Under the pieces are notes generated by a model. That model did no database searches and was not told the origin of the DNA. It saw nothing but the letters and a program-made list of their open reading frames with translations. A stretch of 64,000 bases of DNA, from assembly GCA_030427835.1 (NCBI GenBank), contig JAUICN010000001.1:207929-271928 (forward strand), written 5' to 3'. A program made the position numbers and the translations under genes. Position 1 is the stretch's first letter; each line of letters begins with the position of its first letter. Positions 16,841 to 25,877 of this stretch are shown piece by piece. Origin of the DNA: Polyangia bacterium (GTDB lineage Bacteria; Myxococcota_A; Polyangia; Polyangiales; JAUICN01).

Positions 16841-17826
16841 TGCCAAAACCCTATTCTCAAGTTGCTCCTAGTATCGACGTGCACCTCCAGCCCGATTGGG
16901 CACGTATTGCGCTTGAAAGAGATGTGCGCCGTGCGCTCACGGTGAAACCAAGAGTTCTACCCCCAAAGTGGTTCTACGATGCCCGCGGAAGCGCGCTGTT
17001 TCACCAAATCACACAACTCAAGGAGTATTATCCCACTGAAACCGAGCGCCGTATTCTGGCACAACAGGCGGCAACCATCGTGGATCTGAGTGGTGCGGAA
17101 ACTTTGATTGAATTGGGTTCAGGCACCTCAGACAAAACTCGAGTCCTGCTCGATGCGTTTACACAGCGGAACCAGTTGCAACGGTTTGTCCCGTTTGACG
17201 TGAGCGAAGCACCGCTGCGGCAAGCCATGGATACCCTCGGCCTGCAATACCCCCATCTGTCGTTGCGCGGTATTGTCGGCGATTTTACCCAGCATCTTGG
17301 GTTGCTTCCCACGGGCGGGCGCAGATTGATTGCGTTCCTTGGGGGTACCATTGGCAACTTCTATCCCGAGGAGCGGCAGATTTTTCTCGAAAATGTGGCC
17401 CGTACGTTGCAACCCGGGGATGGATTGCTTCTTGGGACCGATCTCATCAAGGATCCGGTGCGACTCGTCGCTGCCTACGATGATCCGGGTGGAGTCACCG
17501 CGGAGTTCAACCTCAATGCCCTGCACGTGATCAACCGTACATTGGGTGCAAATTTTGACGTCACGGCCTGGGAACATGTCGCCCTATGGGACGCAGAGCA
17601 TGAGTGGATGGACCTTCGTGTACAAAGCAAGCGCCTGCAAAGCGTTCACGTGCATGCCTTGGACCTGACCGTTTCCTTTGAAACGGGTGATTGGATTCAA
17701 ACAGAAATCAGCACCAAGTTTAGACAGGAGCGTGTACAGCAGGAGCTCACTTCCGCGGGCTTTGATTCCGTCACGTCCTGGACGGACCCTGCGGGAGACT
17801 TCAACCTAAGCCTTGCTCTGCGGTAG
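16840..17826 (+). CDS. egtD: L-histidine N(alpha)-methyltransferase EgtD
   Basis: SAM-dependent enzyme trimethylating histidine to hercynine, the first step of ergothioneine synthesis. Signatures are PPKWFYDARGSALFHQITQLKEYYPTETERRIL near residues 40-72, the SAM loop LIELGSGTSDKTRVLLDAF, LGGTIGNFYPEE, and YDDPGGVTAEFNLNALHVINR. 328 aa. The start at 16840 overlaps the egtB stop; a longer frame reaching 16801 only reads into egtB. Together egtB and egtD are the minimal ergothioneine set, and the remaining C-S lyase step must be encoded elsewhere. Confidence 0.93.
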   Translation: MPKPYSQVAPSIDVHLQPDWARIALERDVRRALTVKPRVLPPKWFYDARGSALFHQITQLKEYYPTETERRILAQQAATIVDLSGAETLIELGSGTSDKTRVLLDAFTQRNQLQRFVPFDVSEAPLRQAMDTLGLQYPHLSLRGIVGDFTQHLGLLPTGGRRLIAFLGGTIGNFYPEERQIFLENVARTLQPGDGLLLGTDLIKDPVRLVAAYDDPGGVTAEFNLNALHVINRTLGANFDVTAWEHVALWDAEHEWMDLRVQSKRLQSVHVHALDLTVSFETGDWIQTEISTKFRQERVQQELTSAGFDSVTSWTDPAGDFNLSLALR

Positions 17827-17848
17827 GCGGCTGCTCCCTACCCATGCC

Positions 17849-18997
17849 CTACCCACGCAACGCAAGTTTGCTTCGGTACAGCTCTTCGTATCCCTGCCAG
17901 ATGTCCCTGGGTTGAAAGTGCTCTAGCACTCGCTGGCGGGCCTGACGGCCGTGTCTGGTGCGTCGGTTGGGATCTTTGATGTAGCGTTCGATCCCCTGGA
18001 AAAGTCCGGGGGCGTCTTCAAATAGGAGGCCTGTAGTGTTGTGTACCACCGCATCGCGCACGCCGGTGACGTTCTTTCCCAACGCGGGAACTTCCATGGC
18101 GGCGGCTTCCAGTACCGTGTTGGGGAATCCCTCCCGATGGGAGGGAAACCCCAGCACATCCATCAGTGCATAGTAGGGAGCCGGGTCCGTGACCTGGCCG
18201 GTCAGGTGGACCCTGGGATCTGACTCCAGTTCCTTGCGCAGCTCTTCAGGCACCGGATCCACAAAATCAAAGGGGCCCACGAGCAGCAGGCGAGCCATGG
18301 GATGTGTGTCTCGCAACGTACGCCAAACGGCAGCCAATTCCCCGATACCCTTGGTGCGCACCAATCGCCCCACAAAACCGATCACAAAAGCGTCCGTCGG
18401 AATCCCGAGCTCTGAACGCAAACGACGAATCTCTTCGGAAGACCTGGTGTTTGGGGTGAACCGGCCGGTGGCATCCACACCGTTGCTGCTGCCGTGCCCC
18501 ACCACCACCATTTTGCGGGCACTACATATGTTGTCCTCCTGGGCCTGTTGGGAAACGGACGCGCTCACGGAAAGCACCACATCGGCAGCGGCACATACCC
18601 CACGTTCGATGTTCATGAGCAGGCGGCGCATATTTCCTTCGGCCGTTTCGTACCGAAGCCCCCGCAAATGGTACACCTTGAGCGGGACCCGGGTGGCGGC
18701 CGCTGCAGCGATGCCAAGCAATCCGCTTTTAGGGAAGTTGGCGTGCACAACGTCCGGGCGAATCCGTCTGAAAAGCGCCGTGAGCTCGGTGAGGGAACGG
18801 AAGTCCTTTTTCCATGCGATGGGCCGCTCGATTTCAACGGGGTGAACGTGGATTCCTTCGTCCACTCCAAAACGGTCTAGCTTGGGATCCGGTGAACACA
18901 CCAGATGCACGTCAAACCCCTTGGACCGCATGTGGGCGAGCTGCCCTTTCAACAGGCCAAGGCTTGCGGGCGAAGACACCACATGGACGAGACGCAT
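17849..18997 (-). CDS. Glycosyltransferase family 4 protein
   Basis: 382-aa GT-B retaining glycosyltransferase, likely in surface polysaccharide assembly. The N-terminus MRLVHVVSSPASLGLLKGQLAHMRSKGFDVHLVCSP is the standard GT4 opening, so I start at ATG 18997 and not at 19108. The C-terminal domain has IGFVGRLVRTKGIGELAAVW near 205-224 and the EX7E-type motif SHREGFPNTVLEAAAMEVPALG near 295-316. It is divergent from the polysaccharide deacetylase gene at 19065, 67 bp away, which supports a shared role in an exported glycan. Confidence 0.9.
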   Translation of the reverse strand: MRLVHVVSSPASLGLLKGQLAHMRSKGFDVHLVCSPDPKLDRFGVDEGIHVHPVEIERPIAWKKDFRSLTELTALFRRIRPDVVHANFPKSGLLGIAAAAATRVPLKVYHLRGLRYETAEGNMRRLLMNIERGVCAAADVVLSVSASVSQQAQEDNICSARKMVVVGHGSSNGVDATGRFTPNTRSSEEIRRLRSELGIPTDAFVIGFVGRLVRTKGIGELAAVWRTLRDTHPMARLLLVGPFDFVDPVPEELRKELESDPRVHLTGQVTDPAPYYALMDVLGFPSHREGFPNTVLEAAAMEVPALGKNVTGVRDAVVHNTTGLLFEDAPGLFQGIERYIKDPNRRTRHGRQARQRVLEHFQPRDIWQGYEELYRSKLALRG

Positions 18998-19064
18998 GAT
19001 GGGCTGTTCATAGGGGCAGCTCACAGGGATTGCAAAGGACCTTGCCAATGGGTACGTTCTGCCC

Positions 19065-19982
19065 ATGTCTGCTTCCCAGGTATCCCCCAAGACTGTGCTT
19101 TTCAGCATCGACTTTGAGGACTGGAACCAACTACTGGCAAGGGCCGTGGGGAACCCTGACTGGGATCGGAACTACCCAGCATTTGAAGAAACGACCGACC
19201 AGTTGCTTGCACTTCTGGACGAACTCGAATGCAAAGCGACCTTTTTCGTGTTGGGGGTGACCGCGCAACGGTACCCAGAGTTGGTACAGAAGGTGGCTGA
19301 ACATGGCCACACCCTTGGGTGCCACGGCTATTCCCATTTGCCGGTGCGTTCCATGACCCAGGAAGATTTTCGGGAGGACGTGAGCCGCTGTCTAGACATC
19401 GTGGACAAACTTGGCCTTGCCCGGCCGTTGGGGTATCGGGCGCCGGCGTTTTCGTTTTCAAGGGCCACACCTTGGGTATTTGAGACTCTCCTTGAGCTGG
19501 GCTTTGAGTACGACTCCAGCCTCTACGCGACTCCCCGTATTCCCAACCGCATTCGGCCCACTCCCGAGGCGCCGGTACGGCTTCAATTGTCAGGTGGCCA
19601 AGAAATCCTGGAGATACCTGTGGCCGCCTCACCCCTGCTGGATTGGAGGATCCCCACCGGTGGGGGCACCTACTGGCGACTTCTTCCTACCGCTGCCATT
19701 CGCAGGCTTTTGAATGCCGTGCATACCCCCGCAACCTACCTTCATCCTTACGAGTTTTCCCGGGGCCCCCTGAACGTGGCACTGGGAGAGCAACCCACCC
19801 CCCAGGATCGACTCCGTGCCGCGAAGTTCATGGCGGTTTACGGCCCTGGGAGACATCTGCTACAACGGCGCTTCAAGAACCTGGCGCGCCAGGTCCATTT
19901 TTCAACCTACGAGGAACATCTTGCAAACATCCGTAGCTCAGCTCGTTCGCGAACACTTTCGGCAACAGGCGAAATCCTTTGA
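19065..19982 (+). CDS. Polysaccharide deacetylase family protein (NodB-like, DUF3473-type)
   Basis: Metal-dependent carbohydrate esterase removing N- or O-acetyl groups from a glycan. NodB motifs are in order: FSIDFEDW near residues 13-20 (motif 1, catalytic Asp), HGYSHLPVRSM near 87-97 (motif 2), RAPAFSFS near 125-132 (motif 3), and a C-terminal YLHPYEF near 224-230. That ending and spacing match the group whose C-terminal domain is DUF3473, common in exopolysaccharide clusters. No signal peptide, so it probably works in the cytoplasm. The 3' end overlaps the next methyltransferase gene by 62 bases. Confidence 0.9.
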   Translation: MSASQVSPKTVLFSIDFEDWNQLLARAVGNPDWDRNYPAFEETTDQLLALLDELECKATFFVLGVTAQRYPELVQKVAEHGHTLGCHGYSHLPVRSMTQEDFREDVSRCLDIVDKLGLARPLGYRAPAFSFSRATPWVFETLLELGFEYDSSLYATPRIPNRIRPTPEAPVRLQLSGGQEILEIPVAASPLLDWRIPTGGGTYWRLLPTAAIRRLLNAVHTPATYLHPYEFSRGPLNVALGEQPTPQDRLRAAKFMAVYGPGRHLLQRRFKNLARQVHFSTYEEHLANIRSSARSRTLSATGEIL

Positions 19983-20568
19983 CTCCCTGTACGACGCCGG
20001 CGTCGACTCCGACAATGCCGTCCAACGTTTCCTTCGGGCGGACATGTTTCGAAGGGCCGAACTGGCGGTGCAAGAGGTGCGCAACCGACCTTCTCCACGT
20101 GTGCTCGATGTGGGCTGTGGATCCGGGCGCGTCGCAGAAGAACTGCTTAAGGCCGGGGCAGGGAGCTACGTGGGCGTGGATTTTTCAGAGCCCATGGTGG
20201 AACTCTCCAAGTCGCGTTTGGCCCAGTTTGGCGATGCGGTTACGTTGCAGGTAGGCGACTTCCTGGAAGCCGAGTTGGAAGGCCCCTTCGACGTTTCTGT
20301 GGCCATTGGGTTCTTCGACTACATTGGCGATCCTGTTCCCTTTGTGCAGAAACTCTACGGGCTAACTACGGGTGTCGTCGTGGCCTCCTTTCCGCGGTGG
20401 GACTGGGTGAAGGGCCCGGTTCGTAAGCTGCGCTACGAAATGGTTAACGACTGCCCCATCTACAATTTCACAGAGCGGGAACTGGACTTCCTGTTCCGCG
20501 GAGCTGGATTTTCGTCGACGAGTTTCGTGAAGAGCCGAAGCGGCCTGATCCTTAGGGCGTACCGCTAG
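19921..20568 (+). CDS. Class I SAM-dependent methyltransferase
   Basis: 215-aa Rossmann methyltransferase. SAM motif I is RVLDVGCGSGRVAEELLKAGA near residues 58-78, the acidic strand follows as YVGVDFSEPMVELSK, and motif IV is DVSVAIGFFDYIGD. Start taken as TTG 19921 with AGGA six bases upstream; an ATG at 19816 would put 35 residues of out-of-frame deacetylase sequence in front. It overlaps the 3' end of the deacetylase, so both probably act in one glycan pathway, possibly methylating a sugar. The substrate is not determinable. Confidence 0.85.
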   Translation: MQTSVAQLVREHFRQQAKSFDSLYDAGVDSDNAVQRFLRADMFRRAELAVQEVRNRPSPRVLDVGCGSGRVAEELLKAGAGSYVGVDFSEPMVELSKSRLAQFGDAVTLQVGDFLEAELEGPFDVSVAIGFFDYIGDPVPFVQKLYGLTTGVVVASFPRWDWVKGPVRKLRYEMVNDCPIYNFTERELDFLFRGAGFSSTSFVKSRSGLILRAYR

Positions 20569-20580
20569 ACCAGTTCTTCG

Positions 20581-22026
20581 CTAGCCTCGATGGCCTCGAT
20601 TGGCGGCACCACGCCCGCCGGCGCCGCCGCCTCGGGGTCCGCCGCCTCGGGGTCCGCCGCCTCGGGGACCTCCACTTCGCGGGCCTCCGCCTCTGGGGCC
20701 ACCACCGGGTCCTCCACGACCACCGCGTCCTCCGCGGCCTGGGCCACCACGACGTCGGGGTTGTTCTGAATCCTCAAAGCTCTTTCGGCTGATGGGGAAG
20801 GCGGAAGCGGGTTCCAGGCCATCCGGGGTTTCAAGACGTTCCAGTCTGTGCTTGGTAAGGCGTTCAATGTCCCGAAGGTCAGGGCGCTCCGCGAAGGAAC
20901 AAAAGGTGATGGCCGTGCCGGTGGCCTCGGCGCGACCCGTACGCCCCACCCGGTGTACATAACTCTCAGGCTCATTCGGTACGTCGAAGTTCACCACATG
21001 GGTGAGCCCCTTGATATCAATGCCCCGGGCCGCCACATCGGTGGCCACGATGGCTCGGATTTTCCCTTCTTTTAGCAAATCCAGGGCACGGGTTCGGGCC
21101 GCCTGGGATTTGTTGCCATGGATGGCCGCCGATCCGACTCCTGCGAACTCTAGCTTTCCAGCCACCCTGTCCGCTCCAAACTTCATTCCGGTGAATACCA
21201 GCACACGCTTCATGCTCTCGTCTGCAAGGAGCTGCAAAAGCAACGCGACTTTGTAGGTCTGCTCTACGAAATACACGGACTGGGCAATGGGCTCCACCAC
21301 GGAGGAGACCTTGTCCACCGCGATGCGCACGGGGTCCTTGAGAATGCGGTCCGCAAGGCGCTGGATTTCTGGGGGCATGGTCGCCGAGAACATGAGCGTT
21401 TGGCGGTTTTCCGGGAGGATCTTGGCCACATGTCGCACGTCGTGGATGAAACCCATGTCGAGCATGCGGTCTGCCTCGTCGAGGATCAGGGTATGAACGT
21501 GATCCAAGTGGACCACGCCGTCTTCCATCAAATCAATAAGCCTGCCGGGTGTGGCCACCAGAACTTCGATTCCCCGTTGTAACGCATCGTACTGGGGCCG
21601 TTTGCTGACGCCACCGTACACCACGTGCTGACGGGGCCCGCCTGGGCCCGCGTACTTCTCAAAGCTGGCACCGATTTGCGCCGCAAGTTCCCGGGTGGGT
21701 GCCAGAACTAGGGTCTGGATTTTTGGTTTTCCCTTCTTGCCCCCCCCTGCTGAGCGTTCCCCCATGATCTTCTGGAGCACCGGAAGGGCAAACGCGGCAG
21801 TTTTTCCAGTACCGGTCTGTGCCGACCCCAACAGGTCCTTGCCCTCGAGTACGTGGGGGATGGCCTGCTGTTGGATGGCCGTGGGCTTTTCGTATCCCGC
21901 CGCCTTGAGGGAAGCCAAAAGTGCCTTGGAGAGGCCCAGGTCGGCAAATGTTGCGGGTTTCGTGGCAGCAGTGGGTGACTCCGAAGAAGAGGAATCTGGA
22001 GCTAGAGAGTTCGAGGCTGGGGTCAT
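20581..22026 (-). CDS. DEAD-box RNA helicase with C-terminal RGG tail (RhlE-like)
   Basis: ATP-dependent RNA helicase, 481 aa. Motifs run in order: Q motif (GYEKPTAIQQQAIPHVLEGKD), I AQTGTGKTAAF, Ia PTRELAAQ, Ib TPGRL, II LDEADRML, III SATMP, V ATDVAARGID, VI HRVGRTGRA. The last 60 residues are an Arg/Gly/Pro-rich tail of GGPRGG repeats, a typical RNA-binding, condensate-prone extension; its codons form a 15-bp tandem repeat. Such proteins assist ribosome assembly or RNA decay and cold adaptation. A 7-bp palindrome lies 22 bases before the ATG. Confidence 0.95.
   Translation of the reverse strand: MTPASNSLAPDSSSSESPTAATKPATFADLGLSKALLASLKAAGYEKPTAIQQQAIPHVLEGKDLLGSAQTGTGKTAAFALPVLQKIMGERSAGGGKKGKPKIQTLVLAPTRELAAQIGASFEKYAGPGGPRQHVVYGGVSKRPQYDALQRGIEVLVATPGRLIDLMEDGVVHLDHVHTLILDEADRMLDMGFIHDVRHVAKILPENRQTLMFSATMPPEIQRLADRILKDPVRIAVDKVSSVVEPIAQSVYFVEQTYKVALLLQLLADESMKRVLVFTGMKFGADRVAGKLEFAGVGSAAIHGNKSQAARTRALDLLKEGKIRAIVATDVAARGIDIKGLTHVVNFDVPNEPESYVHRVGRTGRAEATGTAITFCSFAERPDLRDIERLTKHRLERLETPDGLEPASAFPISRKSFEDSEQPRRRGGPGRGGRGGRGGPGGGPRGGGPRSGGPRGGGPRGGGPRGGGAGGRGAANRGHRG
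20626..20670. repeat. 15-bp tandem repeat x3 in the helicase RGG tail
   Basis: GCCGCCTCGGGGTCC occurs at 20626-20640 and 20641-20655, with a one-base variant at 20656-20670. On the coding strand each unit encodes GPRGG. Near-identical codons suggest recent slippage expansion of the tail. Confidence 0.85.
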
Positions 22027-22047
22027 GGATCTATCGTTTTCAGGGGA

Positions 22048-22065
22048 GCGTATGGGGTCATACGC
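22048..22065. promoter_or_regulatory. Perfect 7-bp inverted repeat in the helicase leader
   Basis: GCGTATG at 22048-22054 and CATACGC at 22059-22065 form a perfect hairpin or operator with a GGGT loop, 22 bases upstream of the DEAD-box helicase ATG. It could be an RNA hairpin for cold- or self-regulation, or a DNA operator. No T-run follows, so termination is unlikely. Confidence 0.4.
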
Positions 22066-22255
22066 CCTTCATTTAGTGGGGATTAGGGGTAAAAAGGGTG
22101 GCCCGGGGGCCGCGAATCGTGAGAAATGTAGGCCGCTGACTATCCACCCGGAGGGCACTGCCCAGCCGCCACGGCACAGTACTTGCCACGTTCCGCCCCG
22201 AAGATCGACCAGACAGCACACGCGGCCCCCGAAATACGCTTCCGTGGATGGCGTC

Positions 22256-22708
22256 TTACTCCGCGGGGTTGGGCCGCATGTGGTCCTCAAGCGCCCTCGC
22301 AACCTCTCTCAGTACGGCAGGATCTGGTGAGAAAACTCGGATTCGGTACCCTATCCCATGGGGCACCACCTTGAATCGCAGCTCTAGGGGGCGCCCGTTT
22401 AACCTTCCCCCCAAACCCATCAGGCCGCCGTTGAGATGATTGCACAGCAGAATCCGATGGATCCACGGGGCAGAATCCCCCTGCTCTGCCAGGATCCATA
22501 CATCGACCTCGCGGGGTTTACGCATACGCGGCTTGCCCTCGTATCGGGCGACCACTTCGACCCGAGAAACGGTTCGATTTTGAAAGAAGTCTTCCGCCAC
22601 TGAGGAAGGCAAACCGGCACAGTTCTGTGCCCGCGCGGTATCTGGATATGCCGTTGCAGCGCAGGTGATGACACCTAAACATAGAGCGATCTTGTGGCCA
22701 TGTTTCAT
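22256..22708 (-). CDS. Hypothetical secreted protein (150 aa)
   Basis: Start at ATG 22708 gives MKHGHKIALCLGVITCAATAYPDTARA, a Sec signal peptide ending in an ARA cleavage site; an upstream frame to 22750 would bury it. The mature part (about 120 aa, periplasmic) has a strand/helix pattern with RVEVVARYEGKPRMRKPREVDVWILAE, a single CNHLNGG cysteine and a C-terminal helix LREVARALEDHM. No family recognised. Read in the same direction as the next two exported-protein genes to its right, but separated from them. Confidence 0.7.
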   Translation of the reverse strand: MKHGHKIALCLGVITCAATAYPDTARAQNCAGLPSSVAEDFFQNRTVSRVEVVARYEGKPRMRKPREVDVWILAEQGDSAPWIHRILLCNHLNGGLMGLGGRLNGRPLELRFKVVPHGIGYRIRVFSPDPAVLREVARALEDHMRPNPAE

Positions 22709-22839
22709 ATGCCTAGATACGATAAGTCGGAAGCTCCGTTCGTCAACCACCTGGCATGCCTACGGCGGGTGAAACCGCCCGGGGGGATTGGAGTGGTCTC
22801 GAACAGGACGATACCGGCAGTAGCTTCGTTGGCTCAGGT

Positions 22840-23994
22840 TTACAGTTGTGCCCCCACGGTGGCCATGGCGGACACCTGCGCCGCCTTTTCAAGCCACCCC
22901 GATGGCCAGGCAACCCCACCTCGGAGGTGAACCTGCCAGCGCCCAACGCGAAGATCAAAGAGCGGCCCGGCACCGCCCGCAAATCCGAAGGTATGCAAAT
23001 CTCCCTCCCTTTGGATGTCGTTGAACATGCCGGCTGCAACGAGCAGCCCAATTTCATGGCGGCCCAGCGCCATATGAAACGACGTTTCACCGGCCAGAAG
23101 TCGTTCGCTCAGTAGTGCCGCCCAGGGCAGGCCGGGTATGGCAACGACGTAGGGGTTCATCCCTCCAATACGCACGCGGGTCAGGTCATCCTGACCCCAA
23201 CCCCAAACACCCTGTTGCGTGAACTGCACTCGAGTACCTGAGGTCCATGCAGTCCCCGCCCGCATCCATTGATCGACGCTACCGCCTACCTGAGCTGGCT
23301 GATTTCGTATATCCCCTGGAGCACCCCAGGAGGTCGCATGGGTACGGATATCTGTGCGGGCGGACATCCCAAACGCGAACCCATTCCATCGTGGAAACAA
23401 TCGGTGGGCTTGCCATTCCTTGGATCCCGCTTTTACATTCCAATAGGTGTAACCCAGCATCGGTTGCACAACGATTGGATCTTCTGGAAGGGCCAGTGTG
23501 TTTGAGGTGCTTTCTGCTCGAAACAACCACCACTTTCTGAGTTGCAGCTGGGCCATGATGCTGTGCCGATTCTTGGGACGCCAATACAACTGTGTACGGG
23601 ACTCGACGTAGCTCGCGTTGAACCCAAACTCGGGCAATCGCACTCCCCGCTGAAAGTAGTCCTGAAGGAGCCCTGCCAAAAAGGCCTCACCCCTAAGAGC
23701 GGTGGACAACGATAGGCGTTCCGCCACGCGTATGCGCTGCACACCCACCTCGAGGGTGTCTGTATTGAATTGAAGTTGCAGATCTGCGCCTCCCATTGCG
23801 CGCTTGCCGACAGCATCTACCAGGAAAAACCCGTGACCTGTGGCATGGTGTGAGACTCGAGTATCCACACCGCCAGCGGTGGCGACCCTCCAGGCATGGT
23901 TCGCCTCCTGCTGTGCGTCCACACTTTGAATCGGAGTTAACGCAAGAACATACACTACAACCGCGCCAAAACGCTTGGTGACATGGGGAACCAT
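22840..23994 (-). CDS. Hypothetical outer-membrane beta-barrel-like protein (384 aa)
   Basis: The N-terminus MVPHVTKRFGAVVVYVLALTPIQSVDAQ is a signal peptide cleaved after VDA. The mature chain is an alternating polar/aromatic sequence with many short amphipathic strands (for example RTQLYWRPKNRHSIMAQLQLRKWWLF), glycine- and tryptophan-rich, and ends MATVGAQL without a terminal aromatic. This pattern suggests an outer-membrane barrel, but no porin family is recognised. No gene overlaps it, and 140 bp separate it from the lipoprotein gene to its right. Confidence 0.65.
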   Translation of the reverse strand: MVPHVTKRFGAVVVYVLALTPIQSVDAQQEANHAWRVATAGGVDTRVSHHATGHGFFLVDAVGKRAMGGADLQLQFNTDTLEVGVQRIRVAERLSLSTALRGEAFLAGLLQDYFQRGVRLPEFGFNASYVESRTQLYWRPKNRHSIMAQLQLRKWWLFRAESTSNTLALPEDPIVVQPMLGYTYWNVKAGSKEWQAHRLFPRWNGFAFGMSARTDIRTHATSWGAPGDIRNQPAQVGGSVDQWMRAGTAWTSGTRVQFTQQGVWGWGQDDLTRVRIGGMNPYVVAIPGLPWAALLSERLLAGETSFHMALGRHEIGLLVAAGMFNDIQREGDLHTFGFAGGAGPLFDLRVGRWQVHLRGGVAWPSGWLEKAAQVSAMATVGAQL

Positions 23995-24134
23995 TGCGCG
24001 AACCTACGATCACAGGAGGTACTGTCGAGTGGCTCCTGTGAAGCGGCTTCGGGTCCTGGAGCTCCTGCCGACTAATTTCTTTTCGGCAGATCCCATTGAC
24101 GCTCCTGCAAGCGCGGGTATCGAAGCCAACACGA

Positions 24135-25607
24135 CTACTCCGGGCAGATGTTGTACTCCATCTGCACACTTCGTGTGCTGCCCTCGGGGTGATCCTTACG
24201 CCACTGCAACGCGTACTTCACAGCACACTGGAAGAAATCTCGGTTTCCGGGGATGCTTTGAAGCCCTGCGGTTTCAAGTTGCCCAATCGTCGACGTGTAC
24301 ACCGCCATGGCATAGCCGCGGCTGTCGCGAACCGTGGCGCCGCTGTCGTTCGGCCTTGCGGTGCGCAAATGGGCAATCGCCGATAACATGTTTCCTTGGA
24401 AACTCCCTACCCTAGTGATTTCCCATATGGATGGAGTTCCGTTCCGTGGATTTCCACCGCTTATTGCAGTGTATGTGCTTTTGCGGTCCATCTTCTTTTC
24501 AAACTCCAGTGGTGCCCCCTGTTGGTCCAGGCCTAACCCTTCCACGACGAACAAGGTGAGCTCGTTTTTATGATAGGGCCCAAAGTTCTTGGGGTCGTAC
24601 TCGTTGTGCAGCACGATAAGGGGGGTGGGGTGGTACGTGGTGTCCGGGTCGCCAAACGGCCCAAACCCAACCTCCAGGGACTGATCCACTCCGTAGTGCT
24701 TTGGACCGTTCACCACGTGCGCGGCAGTCAGCCCAAACACTGGAAGTTCCTTCAACGCGCGGTCGTTCCAAGCAACCCCGTTCGCGTCAACGTCTTCTTC
24801 GTCAAAGATCCCCTTGGAAGACACAAGCCCAAGGGCACCTCCAAAGCGCTTGATGGGGCGCTTCACGTGCACGGCATCGAATCGAAAGTGCCCGGCCGTA
24901 TTGAAGGGTGCGCCGGATTCTGCAAAGCGCTGCTTCAGTTCGTCGGCGGTTACGGGAACGAAAGTACCGTCAACAGGCAGCTCTCCTTTCAACAGGGGGC
25001 CAAAGGCCTTTTCTATCTTTTCCTCCAGCAAACGCTTGTGTAGATCGCTCAAGCAAAATGCAGAACCGCCGTGCTCACCCAACCAGGCATCGCACCGGTT
25101 GCCAATGAACTTCAGCGATTCGTCGATCAGGATCTGCAAAGCCGCAATGCTGCTTAACGAAAACTCATCACAGCGAGGAAGATGATCTTCTCCGTTTCCA
25201 GTCGTCACCGCAAAACGGGTGGGGTCGCTGGCAAGTTGGTGCAAAAGCACACGGTACTTTCCCAGGGCGCCGTGCTGACGTGAGTCATAGTTTTCGGGCT
25301 GTTGCGCCGAACCGTACCCCGACCAGTAGCTGCGCGCGGTGTAGTACTTTCCGGCTCCCAGGCATTGCTGGTCGTCGTACACCCGGTTGTCGCCATCCAA
25401 CCGCCACTGGGCGTTGGGAGCCTGCCGGATGTGGTGCCCCTTTTCTGTGGTGAACATCCACAGACTTTCCTTGCGGAAGGAAAGCTCTTCTTTCGGACTT
25501 TTTGCGCCACTACCCGGCAGCCCCGCACAGGCCATGGGGCCGTAGAAGACCAACAACGTGGCCACAACGTGCAATGATTTTCCGACGGCTCGTAAATATG
25601 ATGTCAT
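24135..25607 (-). CDS. Lipoprotein with trypsin-like (S1) peptidase features
   Basis: Start at ATG 25607 (MTSYLRAVGKSLHVVATLLVFYGPMACAG) gives a lipoprotein signal with lipobox MACA. 490 aa. Near residue 297 there is FGLTAAHVVNG, the typical surroundings of the catalytic His in chymotrypsin-fold proteases. Near 422 there is NDSGATVRDSRGYAMAVYTS, resembling the GDSGGP nucleophile loop followed by a G-x-x-V strand, about 125 residues later as expected. A clear catalytic Asp is not evident; the NELTLF segment near 348 would be its place. It may therefore be a degenerate or unusual S1 domain. The N-terminal half is unrecognised. Confidence 0.6.
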   Translation of the reverse strand: MTSYLRAVGKSLHVVATLLVFYGPMACAGLPGSGAKSPKEELSFRKESLWMFTTEKGHHIRQAPNAQWRLDGDNRVYDDQQCLGAGKYYTARSYWSGYGSAQQPENYDSRQHGALGKYRVLLHQLASDPTRFAVTTGNGEDHLPRCDEFSLSSIAALQILIDESLKFIGNRCDAWLGEHGGSAFCLSDLHKRLLEEKIEKAFGPLLKGELPVDGTFVPVTADELKQRFAESGAPFNTAGHFRFDAVHVKRPIKRFGGALGLVSSKGIFDEEDVDANGVAWNDRALKELPVFGLTAAHVVNGPKHYGVDQSLEVGFGPFGDPDTTYHPTPLIVLHNEYDPKNFGPYHKNELTLFVVEGLGLDQQGAPLEFEKKMDRKSTYTAISGGNPRNGTPSIWEITRVGSFQGNMLSAIAHLRTARPNDSGATVRDSRGYAMAVYTSTIGQLETAGLQSIPGNRDFFQCAVKYALQWRKDHPEGSTRSVQMEYNICPE

Positions 25608-25820
25608 TTCACATTTAGTGTGGACCACTTCATGGTGCATACATATTCGCGTTGTTTTTCACTCCACAACGACACAAAAACGTGGATTTTTCATCGGCCA
25701 AAATGTGAAATCAACTCACTATTGAAGTGATGTGCCCAGCGGCCCAGTCGTGTTTCTGCTCAGCATTCTAGAGAACCCCACCATTGCTCCCCTTCCAACG
25801 CGGGGGTATGCCACAGGAGT

Positions 25821-25842
25821 CAATTAACAAGTTTGTTAATTG
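25821..25842. promoter_or_regulatory. Perfect 22-bp palindrome (operator)
   Basis: CAATTAACAA at 25821-25830 and its exact reverse complement TTGTTAATTG at 25833-25842 flank a GT spacer: 10-bp arms without mismatch, 36 bases upstream of the YCII-family ATG. The AT-rich, short-spacer form is that of a MarR-, TetR- or HxlR-type operator. No regulator gene is adjacent. It is the cleanest operator in the first half of the window. Confidence 0.6.
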
Positions 25843-25877
25843 CCCTCCATTTACACCCAATCAACGAAGGACAATCC

